DNA of 64,000 nucleotides from Streptomyces sp. CB01373 (lineage in GTDB: Bacteria > Actinomycetota > Actinomycetes > Streptomycetales > Streptomycetaceae). Under the pieces are notes generated by a model. The model saw only the letters and a list, made by a program, of their open reading frames with translations. It made no database searches and was not told where the DNA came from. The first letter of the stretch is position 1, and every line of letters starts with the position of its first letter. The translations under genes were made by a program, and so were the position numbers. Location: NCBI RefSeq assembly GCF_002803075.1, contig NZ_NNBK01000004.1, positions 340,724-404,723 of the forward strand, read 5' to 3'. Positions 35,326-44,082 of this stretch are shown here, piece by piece.

Positions 35326-35520
35326 TCAGAACCTCATGCCGCCCAGAAGGCTCGCCAGACTCTCGCCGCCGGCCTTGATGCTCGGGGCGATGGCCGTGCT
35401 CGAGAGGTAGAAGCCGAACATGGCGGACACGCACGCGTGCGACGGCTTCAGTCCGTCCTTGCGGAAGAAGACGACAGTGACGATGCCGAACAGGATCACG
35501 CCTGAGACGGAGAGGATCAT
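35326..35520 (-). CDS. Small membrane protein (64 aa)
   Basis: ATG with AGGAGA upstream (CAGGAGACCTCCC). One N-terminal span (LSVSGVILFGIVTVVFF) is followed by RKDGLKPSHACVSAMFGFYLSSTAIAPSIKAGGESLASLLGG, with a second weakly hydrophobic helix. Together with the FtsK-like protein it looks like a two-gene unit; similar small proteins are found near transfer genes of actinomycete elements, from memory. The promoter region upstream (35521-35660) is clearly AT-richer than its surroundings. Confidence 0.7.
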   Translation of the reverse strand: MILSVSGVILFGIVTVVFFRKDGLKPSHACVSAMFGFYLSSTAIAPSIKAGGESLASLLGGMRF

Positions 35521-35831
35521 GGGAGGTCTCCTGGTGTCGAGTGGGGACAGTCACCCTAGGTTCTTCCAGCATCACAGCATGTATCCATATGACAAAAGGT
35601 GCAAATGGGTGAATTTCGTTCGATTTCCTTCGGCTGGCGGAGTCCCCTGGGGTACCTGAGCGGCACTGTGGCGTCCGACCGTGTCCGTGGTGATCATTAC
35701 CTCGGGCACCCCCGGTCATGTGGCGCACAAGCCAGTACGCTGGCGATTCACCCGTACGGCCGACCAGCGCGGACCGCCGTACGCTTGCTCCCCGCAGTAC
35801 CGAACGTTCGCAGTGAGAGGCGGTCCGGCCG

Positions 35832-36224
35832 ATGAGTGAAGCCCCCGACCCCGAGGTCGTGGAGCTGGCGACCAAGATCTTCGATCTGGCCCGGCAGGGG
35901 CGGACCGAGGCCCTCGTGGCGTACGTCGACGCGGGCGTCCCGGCCGACCTCACCAACGACCGCGGCGACTCCCTGGTGATGCTCGCCGCCTACCACGGCC
36001 ACGCGGCCGCCGTCCGCGCGCTGCTGGCCAGGGGCGCCGACGCCGACCGCGTCAACGACCGGGGCCAGACCCCGCTCGCCGGAGCGGTTTTCAAGGGCGA
36101 GCAGGAAGTGATCAAGGCCCTCCTGGAGGGCGGCGCGGACCCGTCCGCCGGCACCCCCTCGGCCGTCGACACGGCCCGGATGTTCGGCAGGGCGGAGCTC
36201 CTGGAGATGTTCGGCGAGAACTGA
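35832..36224 (+). CDS. Ankyrin repeat protein
   Basis: 130 aa, ATG preceded by GAGAGGCGG. Three ankyrin repeats are visible (LTNDRGDSLVMLAAYHGHAAAVRALLARGADADRVN, then DRGQTPLAGAVFKGEQEVIKALLEGGADP, then a shorter one). It is a small cytoplasmic protein-binding module; the partner is unknown. The 311-nt gap upstream (35521-35831) contains the AT-rich promoter area of the small membrane gene. Confidence 0.9.
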   Translation: MSEAPDPEVVELATKIFDLARQGRTEALVAYVDAGVPADLTNDRGDSLVMLAAYHGHAAAVRALLARGADADRVNDRGQTPLAGAVFKGEQEVIKALLEGGADPSAGTPSAVDTARMFGRAELLEMFGEN

Positions 36225-36442
36225 TCCCCGGGCCGCGAGCAGTTCGCTTCGGCCCTCCTGACCAGGAACGACACGAACAACGGGGGAGGCGGTACGGGGC
36301 CGCCGGAAATTTCGGTCGCGGCAGCGCGGGCGCCGGGTCATCATGACGTCGTGGTTCACGGACGCGATGGCTGGGCAGGTGTTGCCGCACCGCGTGGGCC
36401 GTGATCCGGCCCGCATGGGCCACCGACGAGAGGCAGAGGAAG

Positions 36443-36502
36443 ATGGTCTACAGCAAGCAGCGGACGGCGGGCGCCCCGACGTGTTGTCGCGCGGCCAGGT
36501 AG
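36443..36502 (+). CDS. Candidate leader peptide upstream of the HEAT-repeat gene
   Basis: A 19-codon frame, MVYSKQRTAGAPTCCRAAR, has a good AGAGGA ribosome site 3-8 nt upstream and high third-position GC apart from the two adjacent TGT cysteine codons. It ends 46 nt before the HEAT-protein start. It could be a real small protein or a translated leader. A 64-codon frame in another phase (36343-36537) overlaps it but has no ribosome site. The rest of 36225-36548 shows nothing else. Confidence 0.4.
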   Translation: MVYSKQRTAGAPTCCRAAR

Positions 36503-36548
36503 TGCGAGATCCCCGGTTGCGTCGACGCTTGATGTGAGGCTGTTTCCC

Positions 36549-37967
36549 ATGTTCGATCCGGTCATAGCGCCCAGCGGTACGCTGCTCGGCCTGCTTCAGC
36601 GGGGCCGCGGCGACGGCACGCTGCACGCGCTCACCGCCCCCCGCGCCGAGGCGCTGGCGGCACTGAACCACTGCGTGCTGGGCGACCCCCGCCACGACTG
36701 GCAGGTGGAGAACCGCTCCCTCTACTACGCCCGGCTCTTCCTCGACCTCGACGGCGAACTGGACCGGATCGAGGAGCACCTCCTCGACCCCGAGGACGCT
36801 CTCGACACCGACGAGTCACGCACCGGACTCGCCCTCGCCGTGCTCGGGCACCTCGCCTCCTACGGCAGGCGCGACGCGCTCGCCCTGCTGCGCCGGTACG
36901 CCGCCACGGGCGCCAACTGGGCCTGGGCCCTGGACGAACTGGCACTCAGGGACGACGACGCGGGGCTGCGTGCCCTCGCCGCGCCGGTCCTCGCGCGCTT
37001 CTCCACCGACGCCGAGGGCCAGGCCGAGCTGGCCGCCGCGGTGCGTGACGCCTTCGAGCCCCGGCCGTGGCGGCTGTGGGCCGACGACCCACGCGAGTCG
37101 GTCGCCACGCGCGTGCGTGCCGCGCACGAGACAGGTTCCTTCGACCTCTGGCAGCGGCAGATGCGTCCCGCCGGACCCCGGCCCGGGTGGAGCGTGCAGG
37201 CGGTGTTCGACTGGGCCCAGCAGGGCGCCGAACGCGGCGCGGCCCGCCATGTCCCGGCCGCCCGCTGCCTCACCGCCGTCGCGGGACCCGAGGACCGGCC
37301 CGAGATCCTGCGCGCCGCCCGGGCCGGCACCGACGCGGCCCGCTGTACCGCCCTGCGCTACCTCGCCGACGGCGACGACCCCGAGGCCCCGGACCTCATC
37401 GAGTCCGCGGTGTCCGACGGCTCGGCCACCGTGGTGGAGGCCGCCGTCGACGCCTTCGAACGCATGCGCGGCGCCGCCGCCGTCGACCGGGCGCGCGGCT
37501 GGGCCCGCCGCCCCGACCCGCTCGGCGCCGCCGCCGGACGTGTGCTCGCCTGCCGCGGCACGGTCCGGGACCGCGACCTCGTCCTCGCCGCCCTGCGGGA
37601 GGCGGTCCGGGGCGAAGGCCCCGACGCGCCCACCCTGTGGACCCTGGTCGACGGCGCCGGACGTCTCGGCATCACCTGCGCCGCGCCCGTCCTGCGCCAC
37701 ATCTACCGCGAGACCGCCTCCTCCCATCTGCGCGGCCGCGCCGCCCGCGCCCTCGCCGCCACCGACCCCTCCTTCCCCGCCGGATTCGCCGTCGAGTGCC
37801 TGTGGGACTGCGAGGAGACCACCCGCGAGATCGCCGCCCGGCACGCCGAGACCGGCGACACGCGCGTCGTCGAGCGACTGCGCAGGCTCGCCGCCGACCC
37901 GGCCGAGGAGGACGAGGTCCAGACCGCCGTACGCAGCCGGATCGGACCGGACGCGCCCGCCGCGTGA
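36549..37967 (+). CDS. HEAT-repeat domain protein
   Basis: 472 aa from the ATG of MFDPVIAPSGTLLGLLQRGRG at 36549; a GTG at 36534 adds five residues. The whole chain is alpha-helical with degenerate HEAT-like repeats of about 30-35 residues (for example EDRPEILRAARAGTDAARCTALRYLADGDDPEAPDLIESAVSDGSATVVEAAVDAF). There is no signal peptide or membrane span. It is likely a scaffold or protein-binding solenoid. The function is unknown. Confidence 0.82.
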   Translation: MFDPVIAPSGTLLGLLQRGRGDGTLHALTAPRAEALAALNHCVLGDPRHDWQVENRSLYYARLFLDLDGELDRIEEHLLDPEDALDTDESRTGLALAVLGHLASYGRRDALALLRRYAATGANWAWALDELALRDDDAGLRALAAPVLARFSTDAEGQAELAAAVRDAFEPRPWRLWADDPRESVATRVRAAHETGSFDLWQRQMRPAGPRPGWSVQAVFDWAQQGAERGAARHVPAARCLTAVAGPEDRPEILRAARAGTDAARCTALRYLADGDDPEAPDLIESAVSDGSATVVEAAVDAFERMRGAAAVDRARGWARRPDPLGAAAGRVLACRGTVRDRDLVLAALREAVRGEGPDAPTLWTLVDGAGRLGITCAAPVLRHIYRETASSHLRGRAARALAATDPSFPAGFAVECLWDCEETTREIAARHAETGDTRVVERLRRLAADPAEEDEVQTAVRSRIGPDAPAA

Positions 37968-38106
37968 ACCCCCGGTGACCCGGGAGCCAGGAGCGCGTGG
38001 CCGGGGGCGGTCCCACAGGGCCGCACAGCCCAACGCTCATGGGACGTTCCACGCCAGGAAAGATCCACGTTGACGCGGGCACGTCCGGCACGGCGACAAC
38101 ACCGGT

Positions 38107-39234
38107 ATGCGTGTCGTCATCGTGACCGAATCCTTTCCCCCCGATGTGAACGGCGTGGCCCACTGCGCGCTCCAGACCGCCCGGCACCTCGTCGATCGCG
38201 GTCACGCCCCCCTCGTCGTGGCTCCCGCCACCGCCGCCTCGACCGGGCCCGACGCCCTCGCGCCGTGCCCCGTCGTCCGCGTCCCCTCCCTCCCGCTCCC
38301 GGGCTATCCCCAGGTCCGCGTCGCCCTGCCCAGCCGGCGCGTCGCGGCGGCGCTAACCGAGCACCGCGCCGACCTCGTCCACCTGGCCGGCCCCTTCGTC
38401 CTCGGCGTCCGCGGCATGGCCGCCGCCGCCCGGCTCGGCATCCCCGCCGTCGCCGTCTACCAGACCGACCTCGCCGGCTACGCCCGCACCTACATGGGCG
38501 CCGGCGAGGCGGCCGCCTGGCGGCGCATCCGTTCCGTCCACGCCGCCGCCGACCTCACACTCGCCCCCTCCAGCGCCGCCCTGCAGGACCTGGAGGCGCA
38601 CGGCGTGCCCCGGGTCAGGCTGTGGGGCCGTGGAGTGGACACCGTCCGCTTCCGTCCCCGGCACCGCGACGAGGCACTGCGCCGTGAACTCGCCCCGAAC
38701 GGTGAGCTGATCGTCGGCTACGTCGGCCGGCTCGCCGCCGAGAAGCAGGTGGAACTGCTCGCCGGGGTCTGCGGGATGAACGGCGTACGGGTCGTCGTGG
38801 TGGGCGACGGGCCCAGCCGGCCCCAGCTCACCGAGGCCCTGCCGGGCGCCGTCTTCCTGGGCCGCCGCACCGGCGACGACCTCGCGCGGGTCTTCGCCTC
38901 GCTGGACCTCTTCGTGCACACCGGGCCCTTCGAGACGTTCTGCCAGACCGTGCAGGAGGCCATGGCCTCCGGGGTGCCCGTCGTCGCACCCGCCGCGGGC
39001 GGCCCGCTCGACCTGGTCGACCACGGTCGCACCGGGTTCCTGGTCCCGCCGCGCGACGCGGCCGCCGTACGCGACGCCGTGTGGGCGCTGGCCGCCGACC
39101 CGGCGCTGCGGGCATCGCTCGCCGCGGCCGGCCGCACCGCGGTCGAGGGGCGCACCTGGGCGGCGATCGGCGACCAGCTCATCAACCACTACGAGGACGT
39201 GCTCGCTTCCCGGCGGACGGCGGTGGCGGCATGA
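38107..39234 (+). CDS. GT4 alpha-mannosyltransferase, MgtA-like
   Basis: 375 aa, starting MRVVIVTESFPPDVNGVAHCALQTARHL, without a clear ribosome site. It has the GT-B signature of the mannosyltransferase branch: VYQTDLAGYARTY, RLWGRGVDTVRFRPRHRDEAL, GYVGRLAAEKQVELL and FETFCQTVQEAMASGVPVVAPAAGGPLDLV (the EX7E nucleotide-sugar motif). It resembles mycobacterial MgtA, which mannosylates a glucuronyl diacylglycerol from GDP-mannose. The acceptor here is not known. It overlaps the next glycosyltransferase by 4 nt (ATGA). Confidence 0.88.
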   Translation: MRVVIVTESFPPDVNGVAHCALQTARHLVDRGHAPLVVAPATAASTGPDALAPCPVVRVPSLPLPGYPQVRVALPSRRVAAALTEHRADLVHLAGPFVLGVRGMAAAARLGIPAVAVYQTDLAGYARTYMGAGEAAAWRRIRSVHAAADLTLAPSSAALQDLEAHGVPRVRLWGRGVDTVRFRPRHRDEALRRELAPNGELIVGYVGRLAAEKQVELLAGVCGMNGVRVVVVGDGPSRPQLTEALPGAVFLGRRTGDDLARVFASLDLFVHTGPFETFCQTVQEAMASGVPVVAPAAGGPLDLVDHGRTGFLVPPRDAAAVRDAVWALAADPALRASLAAAGRTAVEGRTWAAIGDQLINHYEDVLASRRTAVAA

Positions 39235-40394
39235 GCACCGCTCCGCTCACCCTCGTGCGGCTCGCGAACTTCGTCGCCCCCGCCTCCGGCGGACTGCGCA
39301 CCGCCCTGCGCGAACTCGGCAAGGGCTACAAGGCGGCCGGCCACGAACCGGTGCTGATCGTCCCCGGCGACCGCCACACCGACCAGGAGACCGAGCAGGG
39401 CCGGGTGATCACCCTGCCCGGGCCGTTGCTGCCCGGCACCGGCGGCTACCGCGTCCTCACAAACAGGCGGCTGGTCGCCTCCCTCCTGGAGGAGCTCGCA
39501 CCGGACCGCCTCGAGGTCTCCGACCGCACGACGCTGCGGTGGACCGGCCAGTGGGCCAGGCGCGCCCGGGTCCCGGCCGTGATGGTGTCCCACGAGACCG
39601 CCGACGGTGTGCTGCGCACCTGGGGCGTGCCGCAGGCCCTGTCCCTGCGGGCCGCCGACGCCCTCAACCTCCGTACCGCGCACACCTACGCGCGCGTGGT
39701 GTGCACCACCGAGTTCGCCGAGCGCGAGTTCGTGCGCGTCGGCGCGCGCAACGTCGTACGCGCGCCCCTGGGCGTCGACCTGGTGGAGCGGCACCCCGCA
39801 CTGCGGGACGCGGCACAGCGCGCCCGGCACGCGCGCGACGACGAGACGCTGCTGGTGATGTGCTCCCGGCTGTCCGTGGAGAAGCGGCCCGGCAACGCCC
39901 TGGACGCGCTGGAGGCGCTCCTGCGGCGCGGACGGCGGGCGGTACTGGTGGTGGCCGGGGACGGTCCGCTGCGGGCGCGCCTGGAGCAGCGGGCCCGCGA
40001 GCGGGCGCTGCCGGTCACCTTCCTCGGGCACGTCCGCGACCGCGGCGGGCTCGCCGCGCTCCAGGCCTGCGCCGACGTGTGCCTGGCACCCGGGCCGGCC
40101 GAGACCTTCGGGCTCGCCGCGCTGGAGGCGATGGCCTGCGGCACCCCCGTGGTGGCCAGCGCTTCCTCCGCGCTGCCCGAGGTGATCGGCTCGGCCGGCG
40201 ACACCGCGGCCGACCACGGCGAGGCGTTCGCCGACGCCGTGGAGGGCCTGCTGGCGCGCCCGGAGCGGGAGCGGCGCGAGGCCGCACGCGCGCGTGCGGA
40301 GTGCTTCGGGTGGACGGCCTCCGTGGATGCGTTCCTCGCCGCGCACGACGTCCCGGCACCCGCACGGCGCCCGCAGTCGGAGGGCGTGGCATGA
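39231..40394 (+). CDS. GT4 family glycosyltransferase
   Basis: 387 aa, ATG overlapping the previous stop. GT-B fold with LRLANFVAPASGGLRTALRELGKGYKAAGHEPVLIVPG at the N-terminus, VVRAPLGVDLVERHP, LVMCSRLSVEKRPGNALDAL and EX7E in PAETFGLAALEAMACGTPVVAS. It is only distantly like its upstream partner, so the two enzymes probably add different sugars or act in sequence. It overlaps the SGNH gene by 4 nt. Confidence 0.87.
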   Translation: MSTAPLTLVRLANFVAPASGGLRTALRELGKGYKAAGHEPVLIVPGDRHTDQETEQGRVITLPGPLLPGTGGYRVLTNRRLVASLLEELAPDRLEVSDRTTLRWTGQWARRARVPAVMVSHETADGVLRTWGVPQALSLRAADALNLRTAHTYARVVCTTEFAEREFVRVGARNVVRAPLGVDLVERHPALRDAAQRARHARDDETLLVMCSRLSVEKRPGNALDALEALLRRGRRAVLVVAGDGPLRARLEQRARERALPVTFLGHVRDRGGLAALQACADVCLAPGPAETFGLAALEAMACGTPVVASASSALPEVIGSAGDTAADHGEAFADAVEGLLARPERERREAARARAECFGWTASVDAFLAAHDVPAPARRPQSEGVA

Positions 40395-41251
40395 GACCCG
40401 TGCGCTTCGCCGCCCTCGGCGACTCGCTGACCGAGGGCGTCGGCGATCCCACGGGCGACGGATGGCGCGGCTGGGCGGCCCTGCTCGCCGGTGGCCTCGC
40501 CGAGCGGCCCACGGGCGTGGAGTTCACCAACCTGGCGGTCAGCGGGGCGCAGACCCGTGACGTGCTGGAGCGGCAGACTCCGGCCGGGCTCGACCTGCGC
40601 CCGGACGTCGTGTCGGTCGTCGTCGGTGTCAACGACACACTGCGCCGCACCTTCGACATCCACGCCGTGGCAGCCCGACTCGACCAGGTCTACGCGGCCT
40701 TCACGCGCCGGGGCGCGGTCCTGCTGACGGCCTGTCTGCCCGACCCCGGCGCGATGCTCGGCCTGCCCGGCGCGCTGGCCCGCCCGCTGGCCCGGCGGCA
40801 GCGTGCGGTCAACACGGTGGTGCACGCCCTGTCGGAGCGGTACGGGGCCGTGCACCTGCACGCCGACGCGGGCCGGTGGCTGACCGACCGCGCGATGTGG
40901 AGCGCGGACCGGCTGCACCCGGGGGAGCGCGGGCACCGCCAACTCGCCGTCCGCTTCCACGCGTTGCTCGCGGAGACGGGCATGGCGAACGGACCCGCCC
41001 CCTCGCCCGAGCCGGAGTTCCCCGCGCCCACCAGGTCGGCGAGCCTGTGGTGGCTGGCCACGGCGGGCACCGGCTGGGTGGCCCGCCGCTGCACCGACCT
41101 GCTGCCCCAGCTCCTCACCCTGGCCGCCGACGAACTCCACCACCGGGCCCGCGGCACCAGCACCCGCCTCGACCTGCGGTCGTCGGCATCGGTGTCGGCG
41201 GCGCTGGCGGCGCTGGCGGTACCGGAGCGGCCCGAGCCTGAACCCGCTTGA
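40391..41251 (+). CDS. SGNH/GDSL hydrolase
   Basis: 286 aa. Block I FAALGDSLTEGVGDPTGDGW (nucleophile Ser), block II NLAVSGAQT (Gly), block III VVGVNDTLRRT (Asn) and block V SADRLHPGERGHRQL (Asp/His) are all present, so it is probably an active esterase or lipase-like enzyme. It has no signal peptide. Its ATG overlaps the glycosyltransferase stop, so it may deacylate or otherwise edit the glycolipid made by that operon; this is inference. Confidence 0.9.
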   Translation: MRPVRFAALGDSLTEGVGDPTGDGWRGWAALLAGGLAERPTGVEFTNLAVSGAQTRDVLERQTPAGLDLRPDVVSVVVGVNDTLRRTFDIHAVAARLDQVYAAFTRRGAVLLTACLPDPGAMLGLPGALARPLARRQRAVNTVVHALSERYGAVHLHADAGRWLTDRAMWSADRLHPGERGHRQLAVRFHALLAETGMANGPAPSPEPEFPAPTRSASLWWLATAGTGWVARRCTDLLPQLLTLAADELHHRARGTSTRLDLRSSASVSAALAALAVPERPEPEPA

Positions 41252-41278
41252 GCCGGACCGGGAGCCGCGCCGGGGCTC

Positions 41279-41302
41279 ACGCACGGGCCGGGTGTCGTGC
41301 GT
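41279..41302 (+). terminator. Possible terminator after the SGNH gene
   Basis: ACGCACG (41279-41285) pairs with CGTGCGT (41296-41302), a 7-bp stem with a 10-nt loop, 27 nt past the stop. The rest of the 288-nt gap to 41539 holds only the promoter of the next operon. Confidence 0.4.
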
Positions 41303-41506
41303 CACGGCTCATGCCTCGACCCCGCGCGGACGAGCCGGTGTCTCCAGTGGACGCCGCGCCGCCCTCGCCCGCCTCGTCGCGGGCGACCCGACCCGGCCGA
41401 CGGCAGCCGACGGGCCGTGCCCCAGCCGCGACCGGATCGGTCCTCCGGGCGCGCCCGAGAGCGGGTGCGAAGACGCACGGCGCCGGCCTCGTCCGCGCCG
41501 TTTGGA

Positions 41507-41532
41507 TCCTTGTCGGACCAAGGACCTAATCT
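41507..41532 (+). promoter_or_regulatory. Promoter/operator of the SMC-like operon
   Basis: TCCTTG (41507-41512) and CAAGGA (41519-41524) form an inverted repeat with a 6-nt spacer, extended by flanking GG and CC with one bulge. It abuts TAATCT (41527-41532), a -10 that ends 7 nt before the GTG at 41540. The mRNA would be leaderless and the repeat lies between -35 and -10, a typical repressor position. Confidence 0.5.
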
Positions 41533-41539
41533 GTGCACC

Positions 41540-43066
41540 GTGACTTCGCCTGCATCGACGGACAGCGTTCCGCCCCAGCTCAGCGCGGGGCCGCGCCCCG
41601 CCCTGGGGCCGGCCGCCGACGAGGGGCTGGCGCGGCGGCTGCGCGCGCTCGCCTGCACCGCGCCGCTGCACGACCTGGACGCCCGCAAGGCCAATCTCGC
41701 CGGCGAGTACTCGGTGTACGGCATGGCGGAGGTCGCGCTCGCCGCCATCGACCTCGTCACCCTCAACATGGACTTCGACACCGGCGCCGACCACGACCAG
41801 GTCGTGGCCCGGCTCGTCCCGCGCGTCGCCGCACAGGCCCCGCGGCGCCCGGCAGGCGAGCACGAGCGCGTGGCCCGCTGGGTCCTGGAGAACCTGATCA
41901 ACGTCGGCAGCGTCGACCGCGGCTTCCGCGCGGTGTACGGCACCTTCGGCCCGGACGGCACGTATGTGCGCCGCGACTACGACTTCAAGCTGGTCGAGGA
42001 GGTCCCCGGCCCCGGCGGCACCGTCTACCTGCGCACGACGGACGAGGCGGTCAACGTCCTCGTCGGCGCCCTCGACACGGACGTCACCAGCGCCCAGATC
42101 GCCGCCGAGGTCAAGCTGGAGGTGCTGATCAGCCGGGGCCGCCTCGCGGACGCGCAGCTTGCCGCCGAACAGGCCCGCTACCGGACCGTGCAGTACGCGG
42201 AGACCCTGCGCAGGGCCCTCGAGGCGACCCGGCGCAACGTCCGCGCGGTGGACTGGCTCGGCGCGGTCCCCGACATGATCGCCGAGGCACTGGACCACGT
42301 CGCCGACCGCTACCGCCACGAGAACGCGATCCTGACCAACATCCGCAAGGCGCGCGACGAGTCGGAGGAACCCGAGCACAAGCGCCGCGCCGCCGAACTG
42401 GTCGACATCGTCAAGGACTGCATCCGCAGACACACCCAGTTGCAGTCCCGGCTCCTCGATGCCGGCCCCCTGTTCCGCGCCGAGCAGGACCGGCAGGCCT
42501 TCGCCACCCCGCTGACAACCTCCGGTACCGACCTCTACGGCCATCTGCTCGCGCCCACCCTCCCGCTGCCGCTGGAGCAGGCGATCCGGGTCACGGACGC
42601 CTTCTTCGCGCGCGGGACCGGGCTGCGCACTCCGGTGTCCGTCCGCGTCGCCGACCTCGTGGACATCCTGCTGACGCCGCCGGTCGAGCGGGAGCACCTG
42701 GGCGTCGAGATGCCCGAACCCGACCTGATCGCCACCCCGGACGACAGTCGGTTCAGCGAGGAGCAGCTCGCGGCCGCCAGGGAACTCCTCGACCTGCCGG
42801 CCGACGCCCCCCGGCGGTTGTCGGGCCTGCTCGCCGAGGCCCGCGACAAGGACCCCGACCTGCCGTACCTGGTCGCCCTGCTGGCCGTCCACGCGGCCAG
42901 CCCCCCGGTCGGCACCGCCTACCGGCAGGGCGAGGAGAAGCTGCTGTTCGCCGTGGACGACGGGACCGAACTGGACGATCAGGAGTTCGGCGGCGCCGAC
43001 CTCATCGTCGGCACGGCACTGCTGGACGCGGCGGGCATGGCGGCCGACCGGACGGAGGCGGCGTGA
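41540..43066 (+). CDS. Kleisin-like subunit of an SMC-type complex (MukF/MksF/JetA-like), inferred
   Basis: 508 aa from the GTG of MTSPASTDSVPPQL; an in-frame extension to 41297 lies in the promoter region. No standard motif is recognised by eye. Residues ~30-170 look like a winged-helix/helical N-domain (YSVYGMAEVALAAIDLVTLNMDF ... VARWVLENLINVG). A long helical middle part follows (LADAQLAAEQARYRTVQYAETLRRALEATRRNVRAVDWL, ~200-330), and a C-terminal domain near 380-500. Size, fold and position directly before a KITE-like and an SMC-like gene match MukF/MksF/JetA. The identification rests on context. Confidence 0.6.
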   Translation: MTSPASTDSVPPQLSAGPRPALGPAADEGLARRLRALACTAPLHDLDARKANLAGEYSVYGMAEVALAAIDLVTLNMDFDTGADHDQVVARLVPRVAAQAPRRPAGEHERVARWVLENLINVGSVDRGFRAVYGTFGPDGTYVRRDYDFKLVEEVPGPGGTVYLRTTDEAVNVLVGALDTDVTSAQIAAEVKLEVLISRGRLADAQLAAEQARYRTVQYAETLRRALEATRRNVRAVDWLGAVPDMIAEALDHVADRYRHENAILTNIRKARDESEEPEHKRRAAELVDIVKDCIRRHTQLQSRLLDAGPLFRAEQDRQAFATPLTTSGTDLYGHLLAPTLPLPLEQAIRVTDAFFARGTGLRTPVSVRVADLVDILLTPPVEREHLGVEMPEPDLIATPDDSRFSEEQLAAARELLDLPADAPRRLSGLLAEARDKDPDLPYLVALLAVHAASPPVGTAYRQGEEKLLFAVDDGTELDDQEFGGADLIVGTALLDAAGMAADRTEAA

Positions 43067-43118
43067 GCCCCGCCGGCAACCGTACGTACGAGCGACACCC
43101 CAGCAAGGAGCCCCAACC

Positions 43119-43997
43119 GTGACCGAGCACGTCGACCGGAGTGAGCCGGAAGCCGCAGGCGCGCCCACGGCGGTCGCCGTCACACCCGCCGACGCCGCCG
43201 ACGCGGCCCGGCTCGTCGCCTTCGGGCTCCAGCCCAAGCTGCAGCCCGCCCGCGACCAGGAGTACGCGGATCTGCTGCGCCGCCACCGCGAGGACCCGGC
43301 GTTCGCACGGCTCGCGGACGCCGTGGCCGCCGGACTCGGGCTGGTCGTCCTTGAAGTGTCCCCGCGCGCGGGGATGGCGGTCACCGCCGCCGAGGACTCG
43401 GTGTTCGCCGTCCGTATGAGCGACTACGCGCGCCGCACGGCCGCCGACTCCGGCGACCGCTTCCTGCACGGACTGGCCCACCTCGCGGTCGCCGCCCTGG
43501 CGTTCCCGCGCCCCGAGGACCTCGCCGACGACGGCTACATCGGGCGCGTCACCGTCAACGGCGTCGACGCCTTCGTCCGCCAGGCCTGCCGCCGCCTGGA
43601 GGAACGCGCCGAGCAGCAGGGCGAGAACACCGACCCGGCCACCGACGCGCCCGGGCTTGAGGCCGCCTGGCGGATCTGGGCCAGACGCAGCGCGACCGGC
43701 GCCACCAAGGACGCGCGCCGCCCGGCCGCCTCGACCACGGGCATCGTGGCCAAGGCCCTGGCGTTCCTGACCGACTCAGGATTCCTCCAGCGCACCGGCG
43801 ACGAGAGCGGCGGCACGTACCGCACGACGGCCCGCTACCAGCTCCAGGTGCGCGACATGGCGGGCAGCGCCGCCCTGGCCGAACTCCTCGAACTGGGCGT
43901 CGTCCCGGTCACCGGCGGCACCCCGAGCCTGCTGCCCGCCGAGGACACCGACGACCTGGACCTGGTGGCCGACGCGGGGCTGCCGTTCCACTCCTGA
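43119..43997 (+). CDS. KITE-like winged-helix subunit (MukE/MksE/JetB-like), inferred
   Basis: 292 aa, GTG start with AAGGAG upstream, 52 nt after the kleisin-like gene. Helical winged-helix features: FAVRMSDYARRTAADSGDRFLHGLAHLAVAALAFPRPEDLADD, then STTGIVAKALAFLTDSGFLQRTGDESGGTYRTTARYQLQVRDMAG, which has the helix-turn-helix plus beta-wing look of MukE/MksE C-terminal domains. The size is close to that of KITE proteins. It should bind the kleisin linker. Assignment is by order and shape. Confidence 0.6.
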   Translation: MTEHVDRSEPEAAGAPTAVAVTPADAADAARLVAFGLQPKLQPARDQEYADLLRRHREDPAFARLADAVAAGLGLVVLEVSPRAGMAVTAAEDSVFAVRMSDYARRTAADSGDRFLHGLAHLAVAALAFPRPEDLADDGYIGRVTVNGVDAFVRQACRRLEERAEQQGENTDPATDAPGLEAAWRIWARRSATGATKDARRPAASTTGIVAKALAFLTDSGFLQRTGDESGGTYRTTARYQLQVRDMAGSAALAELLELGVVPVTGGTPSLLPAEDTDDLDLVADAGLPFHS

Positions 43998-44082
43998 GGT
44001 CCGAGGCCCCGCCGCCTCCCGCCACCCCCGTCCGCACGAAGCCCGCCACCCCCCACTGCAAGAAGACTGACGAGAGTCCGCC

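Noticed and set aside
36343..36537. 64-aa frame ending in a GTGA overlap with the possible HEAT start
   Set aside because: No ribosome site and loss of third-position GC in its second half; the 19-codon frame within it is better supported.
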